Shown here: in pieces, positions 52,143 to 60,968 of the stretch | Numbering within the stretch: the stretch's first letter is position 1 | Layout of the letters: the number at the start of each line of letters is the position of its first letter | DNA from: Streptomyces sp. NRRL F-6676 | GTDB taxonomy: Bacteria; Actinomycetota; Actinomycetes; Streptomycetales; Streptomycetaceae | Reading direction: 5' to 3' | NCBI RefSeq assembly: GCF_000725625.1 | Contig: NZ_JOHS01000015.1 | Span: 62,001-126,000 of the forward strand | Length of the DNA: 64,000 nucleotides | Position numbers and translations under genes: made by a program | Notes under the pieces: model-generated | Database searches by the model: none | What the model saw: the letters and a program-made list of their open reading frames with translations, nothing else | What the model was told of the DNA's origin: nothing

Positions 52143-52685
52143 GAAGGCTCGCTCTCTTCGCGGGGATCAGGGCGCCGCTTCGGCCTGCTGAGGCGGGCGC
52201 GGGCGCGTCGGCGCGAAAGAAGTGGTGGGCGGCGGCGGTGCTGCCAGCCAGCCGCCACTCACCGTGGCATTCGTCCGGTACCCGCGTCCAGGAGACCGGT
52301 GTGTCACCCCGATGGTCACTTTTCCAGCGGCCAGCCCTCAATGGATCCGGGATTTGTAAGGGTTGTGCCATTTTCGCCGCTCGGGTTTGTGGGGCGGGAC
52401 AGGAAAAGTGACCACCGAGGTGACACACCCGCGCCCTGGCGGAACCCTCCAGGAGCGCGGCAGGGTGTTGATCAGTTCCAAACCGGCCCTGTCCTGTGGG
52501 GTGGGGCCGGACTTGGTACTGACGACTGCACCACCCCTCACGTCCCTCAGGCGAGGGCCCGGGAGCACTCGACCACTCGCCTGTCGCCATCCGCCACTTC
52601 CCCGGATGCCGGGCATCCCCCAGGGTGACCCTGACATCACCCAACGGTGTCCGGGGAAGCGGCCTCGATACCCGAGGACCTGACC
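52143..52685 (+). other. Intergenic region between the aldo/keto reductase and cvnA
   Basis: This 543-bp gap between divergent genes contains the MITE-like repeat at 52298-52429 and, downstream of it, about 250 bp with no recognised coding sequence that must hold the conservon promoter. A GAGG site precedes the cvnA start. Confidence 0.5.
52298..52429 (+). repeat. 132-bp MITE-like repeat with 28-bp inverted ends
   Basis: The left arm 52298-52325 (GGTGTGTCACC, then CGATGGTCACTTTTCC) and the reverse complement of the right arm 52402-52429 (GGTGTGTCACC, then CGGTGGTCACTTTTCC) differ at two positions. The 76-bp interior has no coding potential. Near-perfect terminal repeats around a short core are the form of a MITE or an IS remnant; alternatively it is a giant RNA hairpin in the cvnA leader. 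Confidence 0.65.
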
Positions 52686-54002
52686 GTGACTGCGATACAC
52701 GAAGTGGCCATCGCGGCCTTGAGCGGCACAACCGTCGGCGGCGTCACTGCCGCCGTGGCCCTCATGGCGCGATCACGCCGGGCCCTCTCTCGCAGTCACG
52801 CCGAGGGCCGAGCGGCCGCTGAGGCCGAGGAGCAGCGGAGGAACGAGGCGCTGCAGCACCTCGTGAATGTGCGGCTGCCCAGCCAGGCTCTGCATCTGCG
52901 CAGCCCCCACTACCCCGTTCCTGGCCTGATGGACACCAGCCTCTTCGGCACCGAGTTCGCGGCTCTCCTCGACTCCCTCCAGGAGATGTTCGCGAGGGCG
53001 GTTCTCGAAGAGCGGCAGCGTGTGGATGCGGCCGCACGCGCCGCACTGCGAGGCGCCTGCATGGAGATCCAGGCGAAGTCGTACCAGCTGCAGACCGATC
53101 TCGACACGCTGCAGCAGACATGCGAGGACGACGAGACCCTCCAGAACTACTTCCGTCTCGACCACGTCAACGAGCAGCTGGTACGCCTGGTGCAGAAGGC
53201 GGCCATCGTCACCGGCTCCTGGCCCGGCCTCGTCCGCCCGGACACGCATCTGCCCGACCTCGTCACGGGGGCGACTTCCCGTCTGCACGGCTTCGAGCGC
53301 ATCCACCTCCACTCCAAGCTGCGCACCGACACCATCGGCGTTGTCGGACGCGCTGCGGAGCCGATCGCGGTGGCTTGCACGGAGCTGCTGGCGAACGCCT
53401 TGGAGTCGTCACGGGCGGACCTCTCGGTGGAGGTCACCCTCCTGCAGACCGACAACGGGGCGGTGTGCATCCAGATCGACGACGCCGGCAAGGGCATGAC
53501 TACCGAGGAAGCCAGTCGCGCGGCGCAACTGCTCGCCGGCAGGCAGCAGGTTCTGCTGACCGAGCTCGGTGATCCTCCCGCCCTCGGCTTCGCGGCCATC
53601 GGCCAGCTGGTCGCTGACCACGGATTCCAGGTCACCGTCGATCAGGCGTCCCCCTACTCGGGGGTCCGCGCGATCATCACCATTCCCCCGGCTCTGGTCA
53701 CCTCGATCGACCCTCACACGGCCCCCCTATCCGCCATGTCCCCTCTGCCGGCCCCTGCTCCCCGCGCACCACGCAGAGCGATCACCTCCGACGACCCCGG
53801 GGCCGCCAGCTCGGACAGCGGGGCTTTGCCCCAGCGGCACCGCCGCGGCCGCAGGGTGCCCGGTTTGGAGGAGCGCGCCGTACCCGGAGGTCGTCCCCCC
53901 GAGCCGGAGCAGGCCCGCAACACCTGGGACGCGTTCGAACAGGGGATAGCCGCTGGACGAGCCGGAACCCCTTCTGACATCCGAAATGAGGACCGAACAT
54001 GA
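52686..54002 (+). CDS. cvnA: Conservon sensor-kinase-like ATPase
   Basis: The 438-residue protein has one N-terminal transmembrane helix (EVAIAALSGTTVGGVTAAVA), a coiled region and an HATPase domain. ATP-binding boxes are ACTELLANALESSRADLSV (N box) and IQIDDAGKGMT (G1). A Pro/Arg-rich tail follows. It starts at a GTG with GAGG upstream; a GTG at 52647 is possible. It is the first gene of the five-gene conservon found in many copies in Streptomyces, whose products form a membrane-associated complex resembling eukaryotic G-protein-coupled signalling. Coupled to cvnB by ATGA. Confidence 0.88.
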   Translation: MTAIHEVAIAALSGTTVGGVTAAVALMARSRRALSRSHAEGRAAAEAEEQRRNEALQHLVNVRLPSQALHLRSPHYPVPGLMDTSLFGTEFAALLDSLQEMFARAVLEERQRVDAAARAALRGACMEIQAKSYQLQTDLDTLQQTCEDDETLQNYFRLDHVNEQLVRLVQKAAIVTGSWPGLVRPDTHLPDLVTGATSRLHGFERIHLHSKLRTDTIGVVGRAAEPIAVACTELLANALESSRADLSVEVTLLQTDNGAVCIQIDDAGKGMTTEEASRAAQLLAGRQQVLLTELGDPPALGFAAIGQLVADHGFQVTVDQASPYSGVRAIITIPPALVTSIDPHTAPLSAMSPLPAPAPRAPRRAITSDDPGAASSDSGALPQRHRRGRRVPGLEERAVPGGRPPEPEQARNTWDAFEQGIAAGRAGTPSDIRNEDRT

Positions 54003-54514
54003 GCAGCTCCACCCTCGCCGCGCAGATCGCCGATCCGTCCTGGGTCCTGGACCCGATCACCACGATCAGCGGTGTCCACATCGCACTGATCATCTCCTCT
54101 GACGGAATCGTCGTGGGGGTGTCCGAAGGCACCGCCAAGGGCACGGCCGACCGGGCCAAGAGGGACATGGACGACCGTGCCAAGAGGGACATGGTCGACC
54201 GGGTCTCCGCGGCGATCTCGTCCCTCCACGGAGCGAGCCGTGCCGCGGCGGTGGAGGCCCTCGGCGCTCACGAGAAGACGCCCATCTCGACCATCACCGT
54301 GCAGCTGGACGTCGACCCCACGTCGCAGGACGGCGTGAGCGCCGGCACCCTCATGGTCATGCCCGTGGGCGGAGGGACGAACGCCTACCTGGCCGCCGCG
54401 TTCGGCCCGGCGACGCCCATGGGCATCATCGCGCAGACCATGGCCACTCGAGCGAAGAAGCTCGGTGAGAAGGTCATGAGCGTGTCGTCGCGGAACGACG
54501 GCCCCGCCTCATGA
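53999..54514 (+). CDS. cvnB: Conservon roadblock/LC7-domain protein
   Basis: The 171-residue protein has the roadblock fold typical of CvnB: ISGVHIALIISSDGIVVGVS, then a basic-acidic loop containing a duplicated KRDM motif, then GTLMVMPVGGGTNAYLAAAF. It probably acts as a GTPase-activating partner of CvnD. Length is slightly above usual because of the loop insertion. Starts and ends in ATGA overlaps. Confidence 0.9.
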   Translation: MSSSTLAAQIADPSWVLDPITTISGVHIALIISSDGIVVGVSEGTAKGTADRAKRDMDDRAKRDMVDRVSAAISSLHGASRAAAVEALGAHEKTPISTITVQLDVDPTSQDGVSAGTLMVMPVGGGTNAYLAAAFGPATPMGIIAQTMATRAKKLGEKVMSVSSRNDGPAS

Positions 54515-54891
54515 GCCAAGGCCAGGGACGCAGGCTCGTCCCGAGCTACCTGGCGCCCGGAGGCAGCAGCGCCCCCACCCGCAACTCACTGCAGGCGCTC
54601 ACCGTGCTTATCGCTACCGGCCTTCCGGCCAAGCCCCACCACACCCCGGCACAGCAGCGGCTGCTCGACCTGACCGCCAAGGGGTCGCTGACCGTCGCAG
54701 AATCCGCCGGCTACCTGCGACTGCCGATGGGTGTCTGCAAGATGCTCGCCTCCCAGCTCGTCGACGACGGCTACCTGATGGCACGAACGCCTCTCTCCGG
54801 GATTCCCGACGGCATTCGGACACCCGGGGCCGGGCGGCCCCCCAAGTCTCTCCTGGAAAGGGTCCGCGATGGTCTCCTCACCGCCCTCTAG
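54511..54891 (+). CDS. cvnC: Conservon DUF742 protein
   Basis: The 126-residue protein has the DUF742 pattern RLVPSYLAPGGSSAPTRN, LLDLTAKGSLTVAESAGYLR and a winged-helix-like LPMGVCKMLASQLVDDGYLM. It is a component of the conservon complex with CvnB and CvnD. It overlaps cvnD by 23 bp. Confidence 0.9.
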   Translation: MSQGQGRRLVPSYLAPGGSSAPTRNSLQALTVLIATGLPAKPHHTPAQQRLLDLTAKGSLTVAESAGYLRLPMGVCKMLASQLVDDGYLMARTPLSGIPDGIRTPGAGRPPKSLLERVRDGLLTAL

Positions 54892-55480
54892 CAGCCCGCC
54901 GTCACCGGTGTACCTGCCCGACGGGGATTTCGACCTGGTGAAGATCCTCATCGTCGGGCCGTTCGGGATTGGCAAGACCACGGCCATCGAGACGGTGTCC
55001 GAGATCCGCAGCCTGCACACGGAAGAGCCGATGACACAGGCCGCGGCCTCGGTCGACGACCTGGTCGTCGACGGCAAGAACACCACCACGGTCGCCCTCG
55101 ACTTCGGCCGCCTCACGCTGCCCGGCGCCCGCATCGTCCTGTACCTGTTCGGGACGCCCGGGCAGGAGCGGTTCCGGGTCATCTGGGAGGACATCGCCCA
55201 GGGAGCCCTCGGCGCCCTGGTCCTCGTCGACACCCGCAGACTGGGCGCCTCCTTCGAGGTGATGGACCTCGTCGAGGAGGCCGGACTGGACTACGTCGTC
55301 GCACTGAACCAGTTCCCCGACACCCCCGAGCACGAACTCGACCTCGTGCGCAAAAGGCTCGACCTGGAAGAGCACACCCCCCTGGTCACCTGCGACGCGA
55401 GGGACCGCACGTCGGTACTGAACGCCCTCAGAACACTGGCCGACCACCTCGTATCCCGCGCCGGAGCCGATCTTTCATGA
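54869..55480 (+). CDS. cvnD: Conservon small GTP-binding protein
   Basis: The 203-residue Ras-like protein has the P-loop GPFGIGKTTAIE, a switch region LYLFGTPGQERFR and the nucleotide specificity segment ALNQFPDTPEH, where the usual NKxD is altered to NQFP. It cycles between GTP and GDP forms in the conservon complex. Coupled to the P450 gene by ATGA. Confidence 0.92.
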   Translation: MVSSPPSSSPPSPVYLPDGDFDLVKILIVGPFGIGKTTAIETVSEIRSLHTEEPMTQAAASVDDLVVDGKNTTTVALDFGRLTLPGARIVLYLFGTPGQERFRVIWEDIAQGALGALVLVDTRRLGASFEVMDLVEEAGLDYVVALNQFPDTPEHELDLVRKRLDLEEHTPLVTCDARDRTSVLNALRTLADHLVSRAGADLS

Positions 55481-56766
55481 CGTCCGCCCCTCAGTTCTCC
55501 GCCGTGCCGCTCTACACCGCCGAGCACGCCGCCGACCCCCAGCGCAGCTTCGCCCGCCTGCGAGAGCAGGGCCCCGTAGGACTCGCCGAGATCGACGCCG
55601 GCGTCCTCGTCTGGGTGATCACCGACTACCGGGCCGCCCTGGACCTCTTCCACGACCAGACCGGACTGTGGACCAAGGACACCCGCGGATGGATGCAGCA
55701 CGTCCCGGCCGATAGTCCGGTCATGCCGATGCTCCAGTGGCGCCCCAGCCTGTTCTTCGCCGACGGGCAGGAACACGCCCACCTGCGCCGGGTCATCACC
55801 GACAGCTTCGCGCTCCTCGACCCCCGGCACGTGCGGGAAACGACGCTACGGCACGCCGACACACTCCTGGCCGAGTTCTCCCACGCCGGCCGCGCCGACC
55901 TCGTCAACCAGTACGCCCGGCGGCTCCCCCTGATGGTGCTCAACTCCCTCTTCGGGATGCCCGACGCTGCCGCGGCCCAGCTCATCGGCGCGGTCGAAGC
56001 GATGACGAGCACAGATCTCACCCGCAAGGCCCAAGGCGAGCAGTCCCTCGGCGCCTACCTCAGCGCGCTCTACCAGACGAAGGCCGCCCAGCGAGGCAAC
56101 GACCTCACCTCGTGGTTCATCGACCACCCCAACGGCCTGTCCCCGGAAGAAGTGACCAACCAGGTCCTGATCACCCAGGGCGCCGCCTGGGAAACGCTGG
56201 CCGGTCTCATCGCCAACACCGCCGCCCGCATACTCTCCGACGACCGCTACCGCGGCACCCTCACGACCGGCAGCCTGCCCATCCGGCACGCAATCGACGA
56301 CGTCCTGTGGAACGACCCGCCCCTGGCCATGTACAGCCTCCACCGGCCGAATCGTTCCGTGCACTTCCACGGACGTGACATCGAGCAGGGCCAACCGGTC
56401 TTCGTCTCCTACGCCGCGATCAACACCTGCCCCTACACGGGACAGACCAGTGAGGGATCCCGCTCCGACCGCAAGGCGCACCTGGCGTTCGCCGCCGGCC
56501 CGCACGAGTGCCCCGCGCAGTCCATCGCCCTCGTCGTCGCGATCGCGGCGATCGAGCGGCTCACCGCCACCCTGCCGGACATCGAACTCGCCGTACCGGC
56601 CGAGCAGCTGGCGCACCGGCCCGACCCCATCTACCGCGTCCTGACGGCACTTCCCTGCCGCTTCACCCCGCTCACACCGGCACCGAGCACCCCGCCTCGC
56701 CCGGCTAGCACCGAGCCGCGACGGCCCGCCGCCGGGCGGCTGCAGGCCTCCGCCCGGCCGCGCTGA
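55477..56766 (+). CDS. cvnE: Conservon-associated cytochrome P450
   Basis: The 429-residue protein has the heme ligand loop FAAGPHECPAQ and an HRPNRSVHFHGRDIEQGQ beta region. The I-helix is atypical: QGAAWETLAGLIANTAARI lacks the acidic-Thr pair, and the E-x-x-R is weak, so the catalytic cycle may be unusual. P450s are the fifth conservon gene in several clusters (CYP157-type, which lack the canonical ExxR). It is followed after 127 bp by a diterpene cassette, which could be the source of substrates. It ends in a Pro/Arg-rich tail. Confidence 0.88.
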   Translation: MTSAPQFSAVPLYTAEHAADPQRSFARLREQGPVGLAEIDAGVLVWVITDYRAALDLFHDQTGLWTKDTRGWMQHVPADSPVMPMLQWRPSLFFADGQEHAHLRRVITDSFALLDPRHVRETTLRHADTLLAEFSHAGRADLVNQYARRLPLMVLNSLFGMPDAAAAQLIGAVEAMTSTDLTRKAQGEQSLGAYLSALYQTKAAQRGNDLTSWFIDHPNGLSPEEVTNQVLITQGAAWETLAGLIANTAARILSDDRYRGTLTTGSLPIRHAIDDVLWNDPPLAMYSLHRPNRSVHFHGRDIEQGQPVFVSYAAINTCPYTGQTSEGSRSDRKAHLAFAAGPHECPAQSIALVVAIAAIERLTATLPDIELAVPAEQLAHRPDPIYRVLTALPCRFTPLTPAPSTPPRPASTEPRRPAAGRLQASARPR

Positions 56767-56893
56767 ACCTCGCCTTTCCCGCACCACGCAGCAAGGAGTG
56801 CTGCCGCGCCACGGGTAAGTCCGGCCCGGCGACGCCGACCCGCCCCCTCACAGCCGCCCATCTCGGTCCGCTCTGAAGAAGAAGGAGGCCCCC

Positions 56894-58000
56894 ATGACGG
56901 TCCTCGACCAGACGGGGAAACGCCGACCGGTGACATCCGCCACCGCCCTGCCGGATCTGCCCGCCGTACGGGACGAAGTCGACGCGATCCTCGCCGACTT
57001 CCTCGTCAAGAGGGCCCAGGCCGCGCCTGGGCCGGAGGTGACTCCGCTGTTCACGACGCTGAGCAGTCTCCTGGACGGCGGCAAGCGCCTGCGGGCACAC
57101 ATGTGCGTCACAGGCTGGTACGCCGGTGAGGGGCGCGGCGACCGGGACCGGATTCTGCGTATGGCCGCGTCCCTGGAACTCTTCCATGCCTTCGCTCTGA
57201 TCCACGACGATGTGATGGACAGCAGCGTCCTGCGCCGCGGCCGCCCCACGGCGCACCGCGCGCTCGCCACGGCGTACGTCGCCGACGGGCACCCGCCCCG
57301 CCGGGCCACGGCTCACGGCCTGGCCGCCGGCCTCCTGCTCGGCGACCTCGTCCTGACGCTGTCGGACGACCTCATCCGCACCGGCCCTGGCGCGGAGGCG
57401 ACGTGGCAGATCCAGCCCCTGCTGGAGACCATGCGCAGCCAGCTCGTGTACGGCCAGTACCTCGACCTGATGGCGACCGGCCGCCCCTGCGACGACATCG
57501 AGGCCGCGCTGCGGATCGTGCGCTACAAGACCGCCTCCTACACCGTGGAATGGCCGCTGCGCATCGGCGCGGCTCTCGCCGGCGCCGGACCCGATGTGCA
57601 CAGCGCCTGCAGCGAGTTCGCCATCCCGCTGGGGGAGGCCTTCCAACTGCGCGACGACCTCCTCGGCGTCTTCGGCGATCCGGCCAAGACCGGCAAGCCG
57701 GTCGGTGACGACATACGGGAGGGCAAGGCCACCGTGCTGATGGCGCTCGCCCTGCAATCGGCCTCCGCCGCCGACAAACGGCTGCTGCGCACGGCGGTCG
57801 GCAACCCGGACCTGTCGGACGAGGACTTCGGGCGCGTACGTGACGTCATCGAGCACTCCGGCGCTCGCCGGCAGGTCGAGACGATGATCACGGCCCGGCG
57901 CCATGCGGCCTTGACCGTACTCGACCGGGCCCCGTTTCCCTTCCCCGCCGCCGAGGCCCTGAGGGAGATCGCCGGCATAGCCACGGTGCGGCAGTCGTGA
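56894..58000 (+). CDS. Geranylgeranyl diphosphate synthase
   Basis: The 368-residue prenyltransferase has the first Asp-rich motif DDVMD and the second motif DDLLGVFGD, with LLDGGKRLRAHMC at the N-terminus and a TGKPVGDDIREGKATVL loop. It starts at an ATG with GAAGGAGG upstream. It condenses isoprenoid units to a C20 diphosphate; C20 length is inferred from the diterpene cyclases downstream. It begins the cassette, with GTGA overlap into the next gene. Confidence 0.92.
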   Translation: MTVLDQTGKRRPVTSATALPDLPAVRDEVDAILADFLVKRAQAAPGPEVTPLFTTLSSLLDGGKRLRAHMCVTGWYAGEGRGDRDRILRMAASLELFHAFALIHDDVMDSSVLRRGRPTAHRALATAYVADGHPPRRATAHGLAAGLLLGDLVLTLSDDLIRTGPGAEATWQIQPLLETMRSQLVYGQYLDLMATGRPCDDIEAALRIVRYKTASYTVEWPLRIGAALAGAGPDVHSACSEFAIPLGEAFQLRDDLLGVFGDPAKTGKPVGDDIREGKATVLMALALQSASAADKRLLRTAVGNPDLSDEDFGRVRDVIEHSGARRQVETMITARRHAALTVLDRAPFPFPAAEALREIAGIATVRQS

Positions 58001-59610
58001 CCGGCACCCGGGCCAGCACCGCTGTCATACCGCAGGCGCTTCGGCGGTTCGACTCCCAGGCCGTCCGCCTGATGGCGGACATCGACGCCGACCCGTGGGG
58101 CAGCGTCCGCGCGTCGGTGTACGAGACGGCGCGCGTCATCTCCCTGGCACCGGAGCTCGACGGGCACGGTACCCGGCTCGGATGGCTGCTGGACCAGCAG
58201 CTGCGGGATGGCACCTGGGGCGAAGGGCCGGCGCGGTACCGGCTGCTTCCGACGCTCAGCGCTGTCGAAGCCCTGCTCGCCACCATCGTCCGGGACGAGA
58301 CCCCCGCCGTCTCGACCCGAGGCCGGCTCGCGTCGGCTGCGGCCGACGGCGTCGCCGCGCTGCGCGCCCTGCCGGCCGACGGGCCGTGGCCGGACACCGC
58401 AGCCATCGAAGTCCTCGTCCCCAGCCTCGTCGCCCGCATCAACGACCTCCTGGACCGGCCCGTGTTCGGCACGCTGCCCCGCCTCGGGCCGGTGTCGCGC
58501 GGGGCGCGCCTGAGCGTGCCGCCCGGATTCCGGCCCGATCGGCACGAGGAGATCGCGCAGCGGTGCCGCGCCGGTGTCCCGGGCAAGCTCCACCACACCT
58601 TCGAGGGCGTCGCTCGGCATCTGCCCGGCGGCGTGGTGCCCGTGCCGGACGGCCTGCTCGGTAGCTCGCCCGCGGCCACGGCCGCATGGCTCGCCTCTCA
58701 GCCGGACCGTGCGCAGGGAGAGCAGGCGAGGGCGGCTCTGTCGGCTGCGGCCCGCCGTTATGGCGGGCTCCTGCCGGAGGCCGCACCGGTCCGTGTCTTC
58801 GAGCGGCTGTGGGTCGCCGCCGCCCTCGCCCGCCCCGGCCTGCCGCCCGCGTGCCGCGCCGCGGCCGAGGGCTGGGCACACGACATCTACGACCCGGCCG
58901 GGGTCCGCGGTGCCCCGGGTCTCCTGCCCGACGCCGACGACACCTCGATGGCCGTGCTGGTTGCCGCCGTCACCGGCACAGCCTGTGACCCGGCCCCGCT
59001 CGCCGCGTTCTGGGCCGACACCCACTACCGGTGCTACATCGGCGAGGACACCGGATCCGTCACGGCGAACGCCCACGCCCTCCAGGCCCTGACAGCCCAC
59101 CTCCGTCTGCGGCCGGCCGCGCGCCCGGTCCACCACCCGCGCATGGACCTCGTGCGCGACTGGCTGGTGGATCAGCAGACCGACGGCGCCTGGACGGACA
59201 AGTGGCACGCCTCCCCGTACTACGCCACCGAGCGGTGCGTTCGAGCCCTCCTCGGCCACCCCGGACCGGGCACCCGCCGAGCCATCCAGGCGGCCGTCGA
59301 CCGGGTCCTGGCCAGCCAGCACGACGACGGAACCTGGGGCGTCTGGGGCGGCACGGCGGAGGAAACCGCGTACGCGGTGCAGATCCTCCTCGCCGATCCC
59401 GCCGCCGCCACCCGGCCCGGGTGGCGCACAGCGCTCCAGCGCGCCGAGAACGCCCTCGACGACCGTGGCAGCCGACACCGGCCCCCGGCGCTGTGGCACG
59501 ACAAGACGCTCTACGCCCCCACCGCGATGATCCAGGCCGAGATCCTTGCCGCCCGCGAACTGCTGACCCGGCACGGCCCCGGACGGCACACGGAAGGAGT
59601 GGCCTCGTGA
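57997..59610 (+). CDS. Class II diterpene cyclase (copalyl diphosphate synthase-like)
   Basis: The 537-residue protein has the protonating DxDD motif in LPDADDTSMAVLVAAVTG and QW-type repeats (DQQTDGAWTDKWH, SQHDDGTWGVWGG). It protonates GGPP to form a bicyclic labdane-type diphosphate. No class I DDxxD motif is present, so it needs the class I partner encoded three genes on. Stereochemistry (ent, syn or normal) cannot be read from sequence. Confidence 0.92.
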   Translation: MTGTRASTAVIPQALRRFDSQAVRLMADIDADPWGSVRASVYETARVISLAPELDGHGTRLGWLLDQQLRDGTWGEGPARYRLLPTLSAVEALLATIVRDETPAVSTRGRLASAAADGVAALRALPADGPWPDTAAIEVLVPSLVARINDLLDRPVFGTLPRLGPVSRGARLSVPPGFRPDRHEEIAQRCRAGVPGKLHHTFEGVARHLPGGVVPVPDGLLGSSPAATAAWLASQPDRAQGEQARAALSAAARRYGGLLPEAAPVRVFERLWVAAALARPGLPPACRAAAEGWAHDIYDPAGVRGAPGLLPDADDTSMAVLVAAVTGTACDPAPLAAFWADTHYRCYIGEDTGSVTANAHALQALTAHLRLRPAARPVHHPRMDLVRDWLVDQQTDGAWTDKWHASPYYATERCVRALLGHPGPGTRRAIQAAVDRVLASQHDDGTWGVWGGTAEETAYAVQILLADPAAATRPGWRTALQRAENALDDRGSRHRPPALWHDKTLYAPTAMIQAEILAARELLTRHGPGRHTEGVAS

Positions 59611-60968
59611 CGGACGACCACCGGCTCGCGCCGATCGCTCCGGGCAGGCGCCCGCTCATCGGACACGCGCTGCCGCTCCTTCGCGACCGGCTGGGCTTCC
59701 TCCAGCAACTGCGCGCCCACGGCCCCATCGTGCGGATCATGCTCGGTCCGAAGTCCGTGACCGTGGTGAACTCGCCCGAGTTGATCCACCAGATGCTCAC
59801 CGCCCAGTCCGGTCACTTCACCAAGGGGCTGCTCTTCGAGAAGCTGAAGCTCTTCGGCAAGGACGCCCTTCCCGTCGCCGAAGGCCCCGGGCATCTCGCG
59901 CGCCGCCGGCTGATGCAGCCCGCCTTCCACCGCGAGCGGGTCACCGGCTACGTCCGGACCATGCGCGACACCACCGCCTTCGCCATCGGAGCCTGGAGCG
60001 AAGGCGGCGAACTCGACCTGAAGACCGAGATGCAGCTGATGGCCCAGAACATCGTCATGCGCGCCGCGTTCTCCGCCGCCCCCGCACCTCACACCGCCCG
60101 CGCGATCCTCACGAGCGTGGACACCCTCTTCAAGGCGGCCCTCCGGCGCGCCCTCGTGCCGCTGCCCCTGCTCGACCGGCTGCCCACCCGCCACAACCGG
60201 CGGCTCGCCCGCGCCAGCAGCACCCTGCACCACGCGGTGGCCGGCATCATCACCGACCACCTCACACGCCCCGACGACTACGACGACGTCGTCTCGATGC
60301 TCCTGGACGCCCGGGACGAGACCGGCGCCCCGCTCCCGGACGACGAGATCCTGTCCGAAGTCACCGGCCTGCTCGCCGCCGGATCTGAGACGACGGCGGT
60401 CGTCATGGCCTGGCTCTTCCACGAGATCGGCCGCCACCCCGACCTCGAGGCACGACTCCACACCGAAGTCGACACCGTCCTGGCCGGACAGGAACTCACC
60501 GCCGACCACCTGCCCCGGCTGACGTTCACCCGCGCTCTTGTCCAGGAGACCCTCCGCCTGTACAGCCCCGGCTGGCTGGTGACCCGGCAGGCCACCGCCG
60601 CGGTCCGGCTCGGCGACTTCACCCTGCCCGCCGGCACCGACGTCGTCTGGAGCCCCTACACCCTGCACCGCGACCCCGGCCTCTACCCGGACCCGCTGCG
60701 GTTCGACCCCGACCGCTGGCTGCCGGACCGGCCCCAGCCGCCGAAGAACGCCTTCATCCCGTTCGGCGCCGGCAAGCGCCAGTGCCTCGGCGACGCGTTC
60801 GCCTGGACCGAGATGACGATCATCACGGCCCTCATCGCCTCCCGCTGGCGGCTGCGACCGGCCCCCGGGATCCGGCCCGTGCCAGTCGGCGCGATCACGG
60901 TCCACCCGTCCGTCCTGCGGATGAGAACTGAAGCCCGCCAGAGCGGCACCGCCCGGGAGGCGGCGTGA
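59607..60968 (+). CDS. Cytochrome P450 of the diterpene cassette
   Basis: The 453-residue protein has the I-helix GLLAAGSETTAVVMAW, the E-x-x-R in VQETLRLYSPGW, and heme loop FIPFGAGKRQCLGDA. It starts at a GTG overlapping the cyclase stop. Its layout is closer to class-E or CYP102/CYP183-like P450s than to the short conservon P450. It should oxidise the diterpene skeleton. Redox partners are not encoded nearby. Confidence 0.92.
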   Translation: MTDDHRLAPIAPGRRPLIGHALPLLRDRLGFLQQLRAHGPIVRIMLGPKSVTVVNSPELIHQMLTAQSGHFTKGLLFEKLKLFGKDALPVAEGPGHLARRRLMQPAFHRERVTGYVRTMRDTTAFAIGAWSEGGELDLKTEMQLMAQNIVMRAAFSAAPAPHTARAILTSVDTLFKAALRRALVPLPLLDRLPTRHNRRLARASSTLHHAVAGIITDHLTRPDDYDDVVSMLLDARDETGAPLPDDEILSEVTGLLAAGSETTAVVMAWLFHEIGRHPDLEARLHTEVDTVLAGQELTADHLPRLTFTRALVQETLRLYSPGWLVTRQATAAVRLGDFTLPAGTDVVWSPYTLHRDPGLYPDPLRFDPDRWLPDRPQPPKNAFIPFGAGKRQCLGDAFAWTEMTIITALIASRWRLRPAPGIRPVPVGAITVHPSVLRMRTEARQSGTAREAA

